Of a stretch of DNA of 64,000 nucleotides, positions 31,001 through 44,500 are shown one piece after another (position 1 is the first letter of the stretch; every line of letters begins with the position of its first letter). Source of the DNA: Branchiostoma lanceolatum (taxonomy: Eukaryota; Chordata; Leptocardii; Amphioxiformes; Branchiostomatidae); the NCBI RefSeq assembly GCF_035083965.1, contig NC_089723.1:40217322-40281321 (forward strand), written 5' to 3'. Position numbers and translations under genes: made by a program. The notes beneath the pieces were generated by a model that searched no databases, was not told where the DNA came from, and saw only the letters and a list, made by a program, of their open reading frames with translations.

Positions 31001-34000
31001 TGATAGCTTGTACAAGGTTATCCCCCATCTAAACTCAACAAAAGAATAACATAAATCTAACAATTCATAACATGATTATAGTAGTAAGTGATAGCCATAT
31101 GACAAGAAATCAGACAATGATGATAATAGCAAAATGCTAACAAAATAATAATGGCAGTGTGTACTACATACATAAGTAAGTCAGTGTGTAGTGTAACAGA
31201 CAGCATCTCTGGTGTTGTCTGTGAACGTATTTTTGCTGTCATGAAAACAACGTGTACAATTGCACATGCCTGGTGGACTTCAAATTGGGCTCACTAGTCC
31301 CAAGTGATGTGATGATCTGATTAGAGCCAGGATCAGACTAGGTCATGTCTGTAGTAATGAATATTCATGAGAACAAGCCGGCTTGTGATATTAGTTGGCT
31401 TCATTATGTGTGATAGGGAGGAATGAGTCATCATGATGTGTGCAACAGAACTAGTAGTACTGCACACTTGTAATTTAGTGTAACTTCTCTTTATTACGTT
31501 TGGCATATTACAGTGTTTTCATTTTCAGCAAAGCAGAGGACGGTACCTGCCACACAGTTTTACCTTGTTACTTGCTAATCAGTTACAAGTTGTTATGAAT
31601 ATAAGTACATGTAGGGTAGCGTACACAGGAGCCCCGTTGGTAATAATGATAATAATAATAATAATGGTAGCCAGGGTAAGGTCTCTCCTCTGCATGAAAA
31701 CAGTTATGTATGATTTATTTAGTGCCATCTCTTGAGTCGACATTTCGTCTCCCTTGAAAATCAGCCGATCATGGTTAAAGTGGACCAGCCAATAGTAATA
31801 ACACTCAAGACTGATCAACAAAAATGAACATAATTATACCAAAAAACTTGTACTGTGGTTTAGAAAAAGTGATACTGAAATCAGTCACTACTAGTATATA
31901 TAGTATTATACAGGTTGGAAAGCAGATATTGTTTAGATTTTCTAGTTTGAGTGCCTGAGTTAAAGTTATACCACTTAGATAGTGTGCGTGGATGAAAGAG
32001 AGAGAGAGGGGAAAGTACAAACTAGGAATATATAACTATAACTTATTGCTTGCAAAAGCTGCCAGTACTTTCTCATACATATGATAATTCTGTTTGCTGA
32101 TGTAGTTGGAGCCATGAGAATGCCGTTCCAAGAAGTCGTTCCACTTCACACATCATTCCTGATGTGCGCTGCATTCTGTGGACCGTGCCATGATTGAATT
32201 TCAGGGAGGTTCGTTTGCACAGCAGGACGATAATTTTATTACCTGTACAACAGAGACAACCCCCTTGGGAGGCTCGGTCCATTCTTGTGCAGGGGTGGGG
32301 GTGGGTTCCATGGTCAGACCAAAAATCTGCAGTCAAACCAAAATATCAGGTCCATTGGCCTTCCAGTCCTGTCACAATTTGTGTGGAGACTTAAAAGTTG
32401 TTTTTTTGTTGTAAAAGTCGAAAGTCGCTTATTTACCATAAGGAGTTCCCCGTTTGTTCTGATTTCTACCTGCCCAGCTGTGGTACCTCCCCCTGGCTGA
32501 GTCACTTCCTGTTGATCCTGGGTGCTCAGCATATTGTTCAGCTGAACTTTCCAGGCAGGTCGGGACTGCAACAGCCTCGCGGTTTGTCAGAACTAAACTG
32601 TGGTAAGTCCTTTTCCCTGTCTTTGGCTTTAGAACTCAAAAAAAAGATTATTTTATTGCATCTGCAGTGGTTTAAACAGATTTCAGTGTTGAAAACCACC
32701 AAAAAAGTACCAATGAGAAGAATTTTGGATTTGTCAGCTGTTGGTACGGAACCTGTCCAGGGTACTGAAGTCTTAATCACTGGGAACTGTGACACTCCAA
32801 CATGTGATATTTGCAGATGTCATGATCATTCAGTGATTAATGTGTGTATCATGTTTTCTCTAGATTCTTATTTTTGCTTCTTCATATGGGACAGTATTAT
32901 CTATTGGGCTAACAGTCAGAATCATGCATTAGGTAGACTTTTTGTCACATAAGTTGGGGGAAACCAGCCCAAATTGTGAAATATTCGCAGATTTGTGACT
33001 CTTCTGTGAAGAGTTCACCGCGAAAATTGCAAACATTTCTGCATTTACGGTATTTCCTGATCTGTTACTCTTCCATGGAACTGTTGCGACAATGAAGCAA
33101 GTTTCCCTACAACCCAGGCTAGGGCAGTCTTTTCCACGTTTTTGTATTTCTGCATGGTGATTTTTGTGATAGAACTTGTTTATATTCACCTTATATAGAT
33201 ACAGATATGAGAAACTGTGTGTATATCTACTACTCCCGTAAACATTAGGCGTATGAACATGTGCAGGTAAATTCATCAATCCTAGATTCATGCATGTTCA
33301 TGTCTGGAAGGCAGAGTAAGAACAGAGCGGCTGCTACAGTTGTCGGCATGAGCAGACGACCGGCAGCTTTGATGTTAGAGTAACTTAATCAGGCTGTAAA
33401 TGGCCGTCATTCCGCCGATGGCTGTGGCTTGTCTGCGTGCGTAACACAACATGCCGCGGAGCGCAGCCCTGGCTTGTAGGTGCTGCAGAAGTGAGTAGCC
33501 CTGTTACAGGAAGCAGCATTGTGGGGGTGAGATCTATTATTGGGAAAGTAGGAATAAAAGGAAGATCAGTCGCTGAAGTTGTTCCTCATGGGATGCTCGC
33601 AAATGATGATGAGTAGCTGAAGAATTCAGCTCCTGGCTACAAAGTATAATAATAAAAGGAAAAACTGCAACAATACAGAAGCTTTGAATGGTTGAAGAAT
33701 TCAACACCTGGCTACAAATTAAATAGACAGAAGTCGGCCCAACCAAAATAAAACAAAAGCTTGCATCTAGAAGTGCCTTTAGATATGAGCGATCATGGCA
33801 ATGTCACAGTGACCCAGTGGTAGGTAATAATCAGGTGATAAGAAAAAGATTAATTTACCTGGTAATTATAAGGCCACACCAATTTAATTTGTTGCTTCTC
33901 AGAATAGCCTGTCCTGTTTTTCCCAGTTTGAAAAAAAAAAAAATTGGGTCACTATTCCCATTCACAAATTTAAACTCCCAATATTTCTATCTGTTCAGTT

Positions 34001-34246
34001 TTAAAACTCAATAGCCACCAACATCGATTATAAAGACCTGCACAATAATATTATTATCTAAAATGTGTGGTCACATTGATCATAAGTTATAATTTTTCAT
34101 TTATTAAAACTATTTCTCAATATCAATCCATATATTACATGGCAAAATGTAATTTTGTTACTGAAATTATAATACTAGATCAAAGAAGGGGGTGCATTGC
34201 ATAAAATGAGCCATACAAAGCTAAAACTTGAATAATTCTCTTATTA
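28013..34246. other. AT-rich intergenic or SHC 5' intron sequence without recognised genes
   Basis: Short frames only. Contents include a GGTACAGGTACAG-type direct repeat (28798-28910), a SINE-like fragment (30585-30790), an (ATA)n tract near 31640-31663 and several AT-rich simple tracts. If SHC has a non-coding exon next to cks1, this region is intron. Confidence 0.5.
30585..30790 (-). mobile_element. SINE-like fragment related to 3364-3482
   Basis: On the minus strand, CTACATAGCCAGTTCAGCGTAA parallels CTATATAGCCGGTATAG...CGTAACAAG in the tRNA-headed copy. It continues with a GCAGGCACGCGGCGTGGCAG block and ends near AAAGACTTTGGAGGGACTCG. No tRNA head remains. Confidence 0.4.
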
Positions 34247-34280
34247 CCTTCGCCGAGAAGGTTATGCAGAGGGTAGCGTT

Positions 34281-34316
<36 letters not shown>

Positions 34317-35420
34317 GTACAGCATAACTCGAGAAGGCTTGGGTGGATTGTCTTGATATTTGGTATGTGGGTAGGTCTTGATGAGACTTGGAAATGATTA
34401 GATTTTGGGTCCCCTAGCGGCTTGTTACGGTACTGCAGTGGAACTTCCTGTTTTGATATCTCGTGTTCTGGACATGCTATGGAACTGATTTTTGAGTGGT
34501 AGATAGCTCTTTGGACAGAGAGTAAGTGGTATGGGTTTGGGCCCCCTAGCGGCTTTTTTGGAACTGCAGGAGCAGGTTTTGCATCTGACTTTGAACGGGA
34601 ATAACTCAAGAAGGGCTTGATGGATTGCAATGATTTTTGGTAAGTAGATAGCCTGAGTGATGATGAACATAATTAGATACGTTTTATGCAAATCAGTATC
34701 TAATTTGCATAATTAATGAGGAAAGTTTATACATCCGCCAAATTCCATGATAGGACTCTGAAACATGTGACATATGTAAGTGAGGAAGAGAGAAATATTA
34801 ATTGATATGAACTATGCAAATGAAGACCTCATTTGCATAATTAATGAGAAAATACTATAACTCAAGATGGCCTTGATGGATGGTCATGATTTTTGGTATG
34901 TAGATAGCTTGTGTGATGCTTAGAATGATTGGCCGATAATTATGCAAATCAGATTCTAATTAGCATAATTAATGAGGCAACTTTAAAAATCTGCTTTGTG
35001 CCATGATATGACTATTCAAATTGTAACTGAGGAAGAAAGGAATGTTGAAGATAGCAAATATGCAAATGTGGACCTAATTTGCATACTTAAATGAGAAACT
35101 ACTATAATTTGACGAATTTGGTGAATGACGGAAATTTCATGCATTTAATACTTTTTTTTGTGGCATCGGGAAGTTATGTGAATGTGAACACGGTTGAATC
35201 AAATTATGCTAATAAGGGCCTCATTTGCATAATTGATGATCAATATTAGCATAACCTCCTTTGTTAAGCTCATACTTTGTTAAGCTCATACTTTGGACAT
35301 GTCACATTTTAAGACAATCAACTGGTATGATTTATAATTGATGAGAAACACTCCTAATACGTCAGTCACAATGGTTAAAATCATTTGGCGAAGGTATGAG
35401 GTCGTGGAACTCTAGTTCTT
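34247..35420. mobile_element. Modular non-coding repeat element with CTTCGCC/GGCGAAGG ends
   Basis: The ends TACCTTCGCCGAGAAGG and TTTGGCGAAGGTATGAGG form a short inverted pair. The interior starts with a long (GT)n run (34282-34313), then holds at least three diverged modules: ATAACTCGAGAAGGCTTG..., GATTTTTGGTATGTAGATAG and TTTGCATAATTAATGAGG. It has no coding frame. A fragment of the family lies at 19235-19490. The superfamily is not identified. Confidence 0.65.
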
Positions 35421-36202
35421 TATGTAAACCCTTATCTTTACCCCAGACTATTTACAAAGAAAATTTTTTTTTTTTTTTCCGCCCTGTCACTCCAATTTTT
35501 TTCTGAAAATATCCGAGAAGCAACAAATAAAATTGGTATGGCCTAATTAGCAATCTGATCTGGTAACTTAGATTTACAGGCCATCAATTCCATTACTCCA
35601 AGCTTTACCTGCACAGAGCTGCCACCTTGCAGTTCTCGGTAGAAATGCATCTTGCATGCTTACAGTGCCCCGGGTGCCTGTGTGGACTATTCATGGCACT
35701 GGGACTGTTCGCATCACAATCGGTTATTCCATTTATCGCTGTATGGTGCAGAATAATTCTGTTTTGTTTTCATCATGCAGAAACATGTGTGTTGAGCACA
35801 CACCATGTACATTGTATATTTGTCCGACTTGCTGGCAAGTATGTGAGTTATTATCCTGACTGTCTTTATCATGTGTGTGCAGTCAAAATATATCAAAAAG
35901 TATTCCTAATAATATATGATAATTTAATTGGCAAAAACAATGTTGGCGTATTACACGACATTATGCCAAAGATACACCATTTTGCACGACCCAGTAGGCG
36001 GCAGGAAATGAGCCCCAGCACCCTCTGCATTCCATCCAGTCTATCCATTAGCGTTACTTTGCTGTGGCAGAAAGGCGGAAGATGCGCTCCCCTGGGGGGG
36101 GATCCCCTGGGGCGCCGGCTTCCTTCCTGCTTCCTCTTACCGGGCCGGAAGGTTTCCCGGGGACGGAACTTTCTTAACGCTCGCTCCTTCCTGTCCCCCG
36201 GA

Positions 36203-36297
36203 GAACCAGCCTGGCTGGCTAAGCCAGACCTGTGAATACTTCATCACAGAACCAACCTGGCTGGCTGAGCCAGACCTGTGAATACTTCATCACAGAA
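36203..36297. repeat. 46-bp tandem duplication
   Basis: ACCAGCCTGGCTGGCTAAGC and the following CAGACCTGTGAATACTTCATCACAG occur twice in tandem. The sequence just to the left (36080-36200) is GC-rich with CCCGGGG-type words and could be regulatory. No gene is seen. Confidence 0.8.
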
Positions 36298-37099
36298 GCA
36301 GAAATCGCTGCTCGTGCAGTAGTGACAGGAAGTGGCTAGAAAGGCTAGTCTATGGAGAACTGTACGGGTTATATTAGCGTTGAGGCCAACTGGAATGTTT
36401 CTGCATGATGTTTCACCTCCTGTGGATAGATGACATTTATAAAACCAATCATCATTAAACAAACTGCTCTGCAGGGCAGTTTAGCCCAGCTGTAGGGCTG
36501 CATTATATGATGTCAATCAGGATTTTAATTACCTGATGGTGACTACTGACTATATACTATATACTGTAGTAGCTCAGTAGGCCGATGGTACCTTTAGTTT
36601 TAGCTACTTTCCCATAATCAGGTCTGTGCGTGGATTGTTAATTACCCTGCATGGTGATGACTATTTCTGAGGGCTGTGTAGGGATTGTGGTCTGCTGCCC
36701 TCGCTACATGTCTGTAAATATCACACCGGGCTGTCTTCATGCATCTAACGTTAAACCGGGCCACAGACTGAGGGAATATTCTCCGCCTGACCAAGTCTTT
36801 CAAATCAGGACTCACAGGACTCTCTTGTACATCAGCACAGATCCAGACAGAGGAGGTTTTACATCTCCTTGCACAGACACAGTCTCTCCATTCCTTTCAA
36901 TTCCTGGCTTTGTGTGCCTCATGAATAATTCAGCTGGAGAAGAATTCCCTTTCATGGCTGGCGAGGGAACCCCCTGGGTAATTTGAGTCCTTGTGCGTGT
37001 GTACAGCGGTGTGGAATCACGGTCTCCCCCAACAATGTACCATCCCAGGATGGGAGAATAACGGGCATAATGAACTGGTGTGTGATGTTGTACATGATG

Positions 37100-37260
37100 T
37101 ACTGTTGTATGTACTGTTGTCTGTAATGTACAGTAAGTGTTGTATGTTGTGTTGTATGTTGTGTTGTACATGTATATGCTGCAGTATGTAAGTGGTGCTG
37201 TGACATCCTGCAGTGCTGGGTGATGCTGCGTTGTGCTGCGTGATGCTGCGTGCGTTGTGA
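37100..37260. repeat. TGTTGTATGT/GTGATGCTGCGT low-complexity tract
   Basis: Short degenerate repeats of TGTTGTATGTTGTGT followed by GTGATGCTGCGT-type words; non-coding. Confidence 0.6.
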
Positions 37261-37855
37261 CTTCCTGGCCAGAATTAACATTCACACTGTATTTATCTTC
37301 TGATTGCAGGCAGCGACTCAGCCCACGTAGCACCCACAAGTCTGCTCTGATTGGCCAGCTGGCGTCACATGACAGGAAGCAATTACTTTGAGGCTTTCTG
37401 GATCTCCAAGGTCAGGCTATGTGAGATTACAATGGAGCCGTAACCACCAGTAATGTATGCTAAATTATAGGAAATACACCATTTTTTATGACTTAGAGAG
37501 GAATCTGTGCTGATTCCCCTGAAACATGAGTGCTGTGGTTGTTGTGAATGGAGTGCTGGGTGTATTGTGTTAGCTGCATGCCTGCATGTTTATTGGGATG
37601 TATCAATGGGCATTACGGCGGCGGTTCCTGGCAATTATGATAATTCTCATGCATAATGCATGTCCTCCCACGGGCCCGGTGCAGCATCATTGATGGGAAA
37701 GCATGAATGGAGGGAGGAGGACACCACAAAATCCCGCCCCGCCGGCCACACCGCTCCGCTCCCGACGCCGCATCCTGCCCAGATCGTAGTGCAGGGAGGG
37801 AACCCGACACCTCGGGCACCGGGGCTGCCTCAGCAGGGGAGAGGGGCAGGAGTTA

Positions 37856-37950
37856 GGCAGGCTGTATGCAGGGATATTAGGCAGGCCTGTATGCAGGGAT
37901 ATTAGGCAGGCCTGTATGCAGGGATATTAGGCAGGCTGTGTATGCAGGAA
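37856..37950. repeat. 25-bp minisatellite
   Basis: Three to four copies of a TGTATGCAGGGATATTAGGC-type unit upstream of the SHC coding start. Confidence 0.85.
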
Positions 37951-38580
37951 TTTGTGCCGGGGATCACGGCTATAACTCAGCCATCTGACGGGTTCTGCCG
38001 ACGATTCTCTGGTGAGGATTCTGTGATGATGTAGTCAGGACGGTTCCGGTTCTCCTACAGGATGCTGGCGTGGCCATCTTCTGCATGTTCCGCCGGCAGA
38101 TTTGCATCTCCAGCCTGACTTCCGGCCGGGATTTTCCCTGACGAACGCACGACATTATCCCCTCCTGTGGTCCCATTTCTGTGTCAGGTTAGGATGTTAT
38201 GGACACACTACTGTTGCTTAACGGAGAGAGACTTGTGGTAAGCCTGTAGATTTGTTGGTGTATAATTGTGCCTGACGTGACTTCCATGTTGGAGTGATCG
38301 ATGTATACGAGAGGAGTGCTGAGGAGTGCCGGCCGGCTGGCTGAGTGGGCGGATCTTCAGCAGCCCACAGGTTGGGAAACGTAGATTAGTTATATTTACT
38401 GCCCCCATATCTGCACTGATCAAGGTGCCGGGACAGATGAGCAGACGTTATGTGGCGGCCGCGGTGTGGTTGGTGTGTTCGGTAGCCGCGGGTTCGCGAG
38501 GCCGGGTTTACGGGTCGTATTTGCGGGTCGGGTTTGCGGGTCGGTGTGTTGTGAGGGTGACGGCCACTCCCTGAGACTGG

Positions 38581-41500
38581 ATGGTTAGTCTAAAGGACAT
38601 TATGTCACGCAAGGTGACCTTCAGCCCACCCACCTCTCCCCGGGACGCCTCTCCGACCTTCCTCAAGCGCTACCTGGCCGACCCTCTCGGCGGAGACGCC
38701 GCGTCCAGAATGAACTACCGCGTCATGAGGGACGAGGAAGACGCCTCCCCAGAATTTACCAAAAAGCCCGTCTGTAGCGTCCCTGACCCCCCCGCCGTCC
38801 AGCCGACAGTCAAAAGTAAACCGTTCTTTAAACATCCGACTCTTGCAGCCATGGCCGGCGTCATCAACAAGCTGCGCAACAAGAACAAGCCGCCGATCAC
38901 GCAGCAGGCGCCCGGCTGGACCAGCAGCGGCAGCTTCATCAACAAGCCGACTCGGGGCTGGCTGCACAACGACGACACGCTGAAGGACGGGGGCGTCTGC
39001 TACGGAGTCAAGGTAAGAACCGCAAACAAACAAACAAACAAACAAGCAAACAAACAAACAAGCCAACCCGCAGTGTCAAGGTAAGAACAGCAAACAAACA
39101 AACAAACAAACAAACAAACAAACAAACAAGCCAACCCGCAGTGTCAAGGTAAGAACAACAAACAAACAAACAAGCCGACACGGGGCTGGCTGCACAACGA
39201 TGACACGCTGAAGGACGGGGGCGTCTGCTACGGAGTCCAGGTAAGAACAGCAAACAAACAAACAAACAAACAAGCAAACAAACAAACAAGCCAACCCGCA
39301 GTCTCAAGGTTAGAACAGCAAACAAACAAACAAACAAACAAGCCAACCCGCAGTGTCAAGGTAAGAACAGCAAACAAACAAACAAACAAACAAGCCAACC
39401 CGCAGTGTCAAGGTAAGAACAACAAACAAACAAGCCGACATGGGGATGACTGCAACGGAGTCAAGGTAAGAACAACTTTCACCCTTCTCTGAGCTACGGA
39501 GTCAAGGTAAGAACAATTTTCACCCTTCTCTGAGCTACGGAGTCAAGGTAAGAATAACTTTCACCCTTCTCTGTGCTACGGAGTCAAGGTAAGAATAACT
39601 TTCACCCTTCTCTGTGCTACGGAGTCAGGGTAAGAACTTTCACCCTTCTCTGTGCTACGGAGTCAGGGTAAGAACAACTTTCACCCTTATATGTGCTATG
39701 GAGTCAGGGTAAGAATTTTCACCCTTCTCTGTGCGACGGAGTCAGGGTAAGAATTTTCACCCTTCTCTATGCTACGGAGTCAGGGTAAGAACTTTCACCC
39801 TTCTCTGTGCTTCGGAGTCAGGGTGAGAATTTTCACCCTTCTCTGTGCGACGGAGTCAGGGTGAGAACTTTCACCCTTCTCTATGCTATGGAGTCAGGGT
39901 AAGAATTTTCACCCTTCTCTGTGCGACGGAGTCAGGGTAAGAATTTTCACCCTTCTCTGTGCGACGGAGTCAGGGTAAGAATTTTCACCCTTCTCTATGC
40001 TATGGAGTCAGGGTAAGAACTTTCACCCTTCTCTGTGCTACGGAGTCAGGGTAAGAACTTTCACCCTTCTCTGTGCTATGGAGTCAGGGTAAGAACTTTC
40101 ACCCTTCTCTGTGCTACGGAGTCAGGGTAAGAACTTTCACCCTTCTCTGTGCTTCGGAGTCAGGGTGAGAATTTTCACCCTTCTCTGTGCGACGGAGTCA
40201 GGGTGAGAATTTTCACCCTTCTCTGTGCTATGGAGTCAGGGTAAGAATTTTCACCCTTCTCTGTGCTACGGAGTCAGGGTAAGAACTTTCACCCTTCTCT
40301 ATGCTATGGAGTCAGGGTAAGAACTTTCACCCTTCTCTGTGCTATGGAGTCAGGGTAAGAACTTTCACCCTTCTCTGTGCGACGGAGTCAGGGTAAGAAC
40401 TTTCACCCTTCTCTGTGCTTCGGAGTCAGGGTGAGAATTTTCACCCTTCTCTGTGCGACGGAGTCAGGGTGAGAATTTTCACCCTTCTCTGTGCGACGGA
40501 GTCAGGGTAAGAATTTTCACCCTTCTCTATGCTATGGAGTCAGGGTAAGAACTTTCACCCTTCTCTGTGCTACGGAGTCAGGGTAAGAACTTTCACCCTT
40601 CTCTGTGCGACGGAGTCAGGGTAAGAACTTTCACCCTTCTCTGTGCTACGGAGTCAGGGTAAGAATTTTCACCCTTCTCTGTGCTACGGAGTCAGGGTAA
40701 GAACTTTCACCCTTCTCTGTGCGACGGAGTCAGGGTGAGAATTTTCACCCTTCTCTGTGCTACGGAGTCAGGGTGAGAATTTTCACCCTTCTCTGTGCTT
40801 CGGAGTCAGGGTGAGAATTTTCACCCTTCTCTATGCTATGGAGTCAGGGTAAGAACTTTCACCCTTCTCTGTGCTACGGAGTCAGGGTAAGAACTTTCAC
40901 CCTTCTCTGTGCGACGGAGTCAGGGTAAGAACTTTCACCCTTCTCTGTGCGACGGAGTCAGGGTAAGAATTTTCACCCTTCTCTGTGCTTCGGAGTCAGG
41001 GTGAGAATTTTCACCCTTCTCTATGCTATGGAGTCAGGGTAAGAACTTTCACCCTTCTCTGTGCTACGGAGTCAGGGTAAGAACTTTCACCCTTCTCTGT
41101 GCTATGGAGTCAGGGTAAGAACTTTCACCCTTCTCTGTGCTTCGGAGTCAGGGTGAGAATTTTCACCCTTCTCTGTGCTACGGAGTCAGGGTGAGAATTT
41201 TCACCCTTCTCTGTGCTACGGAGTCAGGGTAAGAATTTTCACCCTTCTCTATGCTATGGAGTCAGGGTAAGAACTTTCACCCTTCTCTGTGCTACGGAGT
41301 CAGGGTAAGAACTTTCACCCTTCTCTGTGCTATGGAGTCAGGGTAAGAACTTTCACCCTTCTCTGTGCTTCGGAGTCAGGGTGAGAATTTTCACCCTTCT
41401 CTGTGCTACGGAGTCAGGGTGAGAATTTTCACCCTTCTCTGTGCTACGGAGTCAAGGTAAGAACAATTTTCACCCTTCTCTGTGCTACGGAGTCAGGGTA

Positions 41501-44500
41501 AGAATTTTCACCCTTCTCTATGCTATGGAGTCAGGGTAAGAATTTTCACCCTTCTCTGTGCTACGGAGTCAAGGTAAGAACAATTTTCACCCTTCTCTGT
41601 GCTTCGGAGTCAGGGTAAGAATTTTCACCCTTCTCTGTGCTATGGAGTCAAGGTAAGAATAACTTTCACCCTTCTCTGTGCTATGGAGTCAGGGTAAGAA
41701 TTTTCACCCTTATCTGTGCTACGGAGTCAAGAGGGACGAAGAATTGATTTTATGTCATTTTGGAAGATGACCATTGTTAACAGAGAAGGCTGTTTTGCAT
41801 AAAGTATAGTCAAGTATAGTAATGTACTGGAGTTTGTTTCCTCCTTTCCTTGTATAACCCAGACCTACTACAGATTTGGGTTAAAGCTAAGTACGACCTC
41901 CATTTGGTGCTCAGCCTAGAGTCCCGTAGAAGTGAACTCATTGCATGGATGGTCTGTCTACAAGCTGAACCAGTTATAAGCTGAACCGGTTATAAGCTGA
42001 ACCAGTTATAAGCTGAACCAGTTATAAGCTGAACCGGTTATAAGCTGAACCAGTTATAAGCTGAACCAGTTATAAGCTGAACCGGTTATAAGCTGAACCA
42101 GTTATAAGCTGAACCGGTTACAAGCTGAACCAGTTATAAGCTGAACCGGTTATAAGCTGAACCAGTTATAAGCTGAACCAGTTATAAGCTGAACCGGTTA
42201 TAAGCTGAACCAGTTATAAGCTGAACCAGTTATAAGCTGAACCGGTTATAAGCTGAACCGGTTATAAAATAAACTGGTTATAAGCTGAACCAGTTATAAG
42301 CTGAACCAGTTATAAGCTGAACCAGTTATAAGCTCTATAAGCTGAACTGGTTATAAGCTGAACCAGTTATAAGCTGAACCAGTTATAAGCTCTATAAGCT
42401 GAACTGGTTATAAGCTGAACCGGTTATAAGCTGAACCAGTTATAAGCTCTATAAGCTGAACTGGTTATAAGCTGAACCAGTTATAAGCTGAACCAGTTAT
42501 AAGCTGAACTGGTTATAAGCTAAACCGGTTATAAGCTGGACCAGTTATAAGCTGAGCCAGTTATAAGCTGAGCCAGTTATAAGCTGAACCAGTTATAAAC
42601 TAAACCGATTATAAGCTAAACCTGTTATAAGCTGAGCCAGTTATAAGCTGAACCAGTTATAAGCTGAACCAGTTATAAGCTAAACCGGTTACAAGCTGGA
42701 CCAGTTATAAGCTGAACTGGTTATAAGCTAAACTGGTTATAAGCTGGACCAGTTATAAGCTGAGCCAGTTATAAGCTGAGCCAGTTATAAGCTGAACCAG
42801 TTATAAACTAAACCGATTATAAGCTAAACCAGTTATAAGCTGAGCCAGTTATAAGCTGAGCCAGTTATAAGCTGAACCAGTTATAAACTGAACCAGTAAT
42901 AAACTGAACCAGTTATAAGCTGAGCCAGTTATAAACTAAACCTGTTATAAGCTGAGCCAGTTATAAGCCAAACCAGTTATAAGCTAAACCGGTTATAAGC
43001 TGGACCAGTTATAAGCTGAGCCAGTTATAAGCTGAGCCAGTTATAAGCTGAGCCAGTTATAAGCTGAGCCAGTTATAATCTGAAGCATAAGCTGTAACAA
43101 TTACATTGGAAGGGTCTCAGTGAACCTGCAAACTTAAGCAGATCCCCTGAAACATTGCTGCCAAAAGTGTCATTTTTTGCCAAATTTTTAGAAGAATTGG
43201 GCATCTTTTTTGCATGAAAATCTCCAGTTCTATCAGAAGGCAAACTTAAGCAGATCCCAAAAAAAATTGGAGATGAAAATGTCCTTTGGACTTTGCTGAC
43301 TAGAAGGTGCAAATGTAAATGGAATACACAGTAGAAATTTTGGAACAGACATCTTGACAGGCATACATTCTTTCTTTGAAGTAAGACTTCATTTGGATAA
43401 TTGATGAAAGATGCTACAATTCATTAGTGATATTAATTATGAAAATTTGGAAGCCTAGCATGATGGTCAGGTGTAAGTATGGTCATTTCCACGTCAGACC
43501 AGACACACCTAAAGGACATGTCGTTCCAACACTAGCCAGGGCTGGCAATACTGGGCGCATGTGCACTGTTGTTGACCCAATATCTTACCTGTGTGCCTAA
43601 TTGTTTAGTGTGGGTGCACCAGTGCACCTAGATATTCTTGTAGGCTATATTGTATAGTGTAAATGAGGAATAGTATTGTACACTAGCATACAGAACATTC
43701 TTCAAATACCAGTATCAGAAAAAGCAATAATACAAGCATTGTTGTACATTGTTCGATGTATTACTTATTCGAAATTTGACGTTAGGTATAGAATTTCAGA
43801 TGGAAGTTCTTAGAGAGGGAGTAGGGCAGGTGCACCTTTTCCCGAAAAGGAGTTTGAAGCCCTGCTAGCAGAGCACAGCGAAGTCATGTTACCTTAAGTC
43901 TTGTAGCACTGTGATATACAGAAGACAGTAAGAATGGAAAATTGTTTTCCTTGAAGGGCATAAGAAATGCGAAAAATCCCAGCACTACCTTGTACCAGCC
44001 GTGGGTTTGTCACCAGGGGCAGGGGGCATACAGTAGCTGTTGTAACTGTTCAGCACTAGGGACAGGGGCATACAGTAGCTGTTGTAACTGTTCAGCACTA
44101 GGGACAGGGGTATACAGTAGCTGTTGTAACTGTTCAGCACTAGGGACAGGGGTATACAGTAGCTGTTGTAACTGTTCAGCACTAGGGACAGGGGTATACA
44201 GTAGCTGTTGTAACTGTTCAGCACCAGGGACAGGGGCATACAGTAGCTGTTGTAACTGTTCAGCACTAGGGACAGGGGGCATACAGTAGCTGTTGTAACT
44301 GTTCAGCACCAGGGACAGGGGGCATACAGTAGCTGTAATTGTTCAGCACTAGGGACAGGGGGCATACAGCAGCTGTTGTAACTGTTCAGCACTAGGGACA
44401 GGGGCATACAGTCGCTGTTGTAACTGTTCAGCACCAGGGACAGGGGGCATACAGTAGCTGTAATTGTTCAGCACTAGTGACAGGGGGCAAACAGTAGCTG

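Noticed and set aside
35627..36235. 202-residue open frame
   Set aside because: No recognisable domain, mixed composition and no splice-site structure consistent with neighbours. Length alone is not enough.
39452..41733. CRISPR-like array
   Set aside because: There are no spacers: the whole 38-bp unit repeats and derives from an exon/intron junction in an animal gene.
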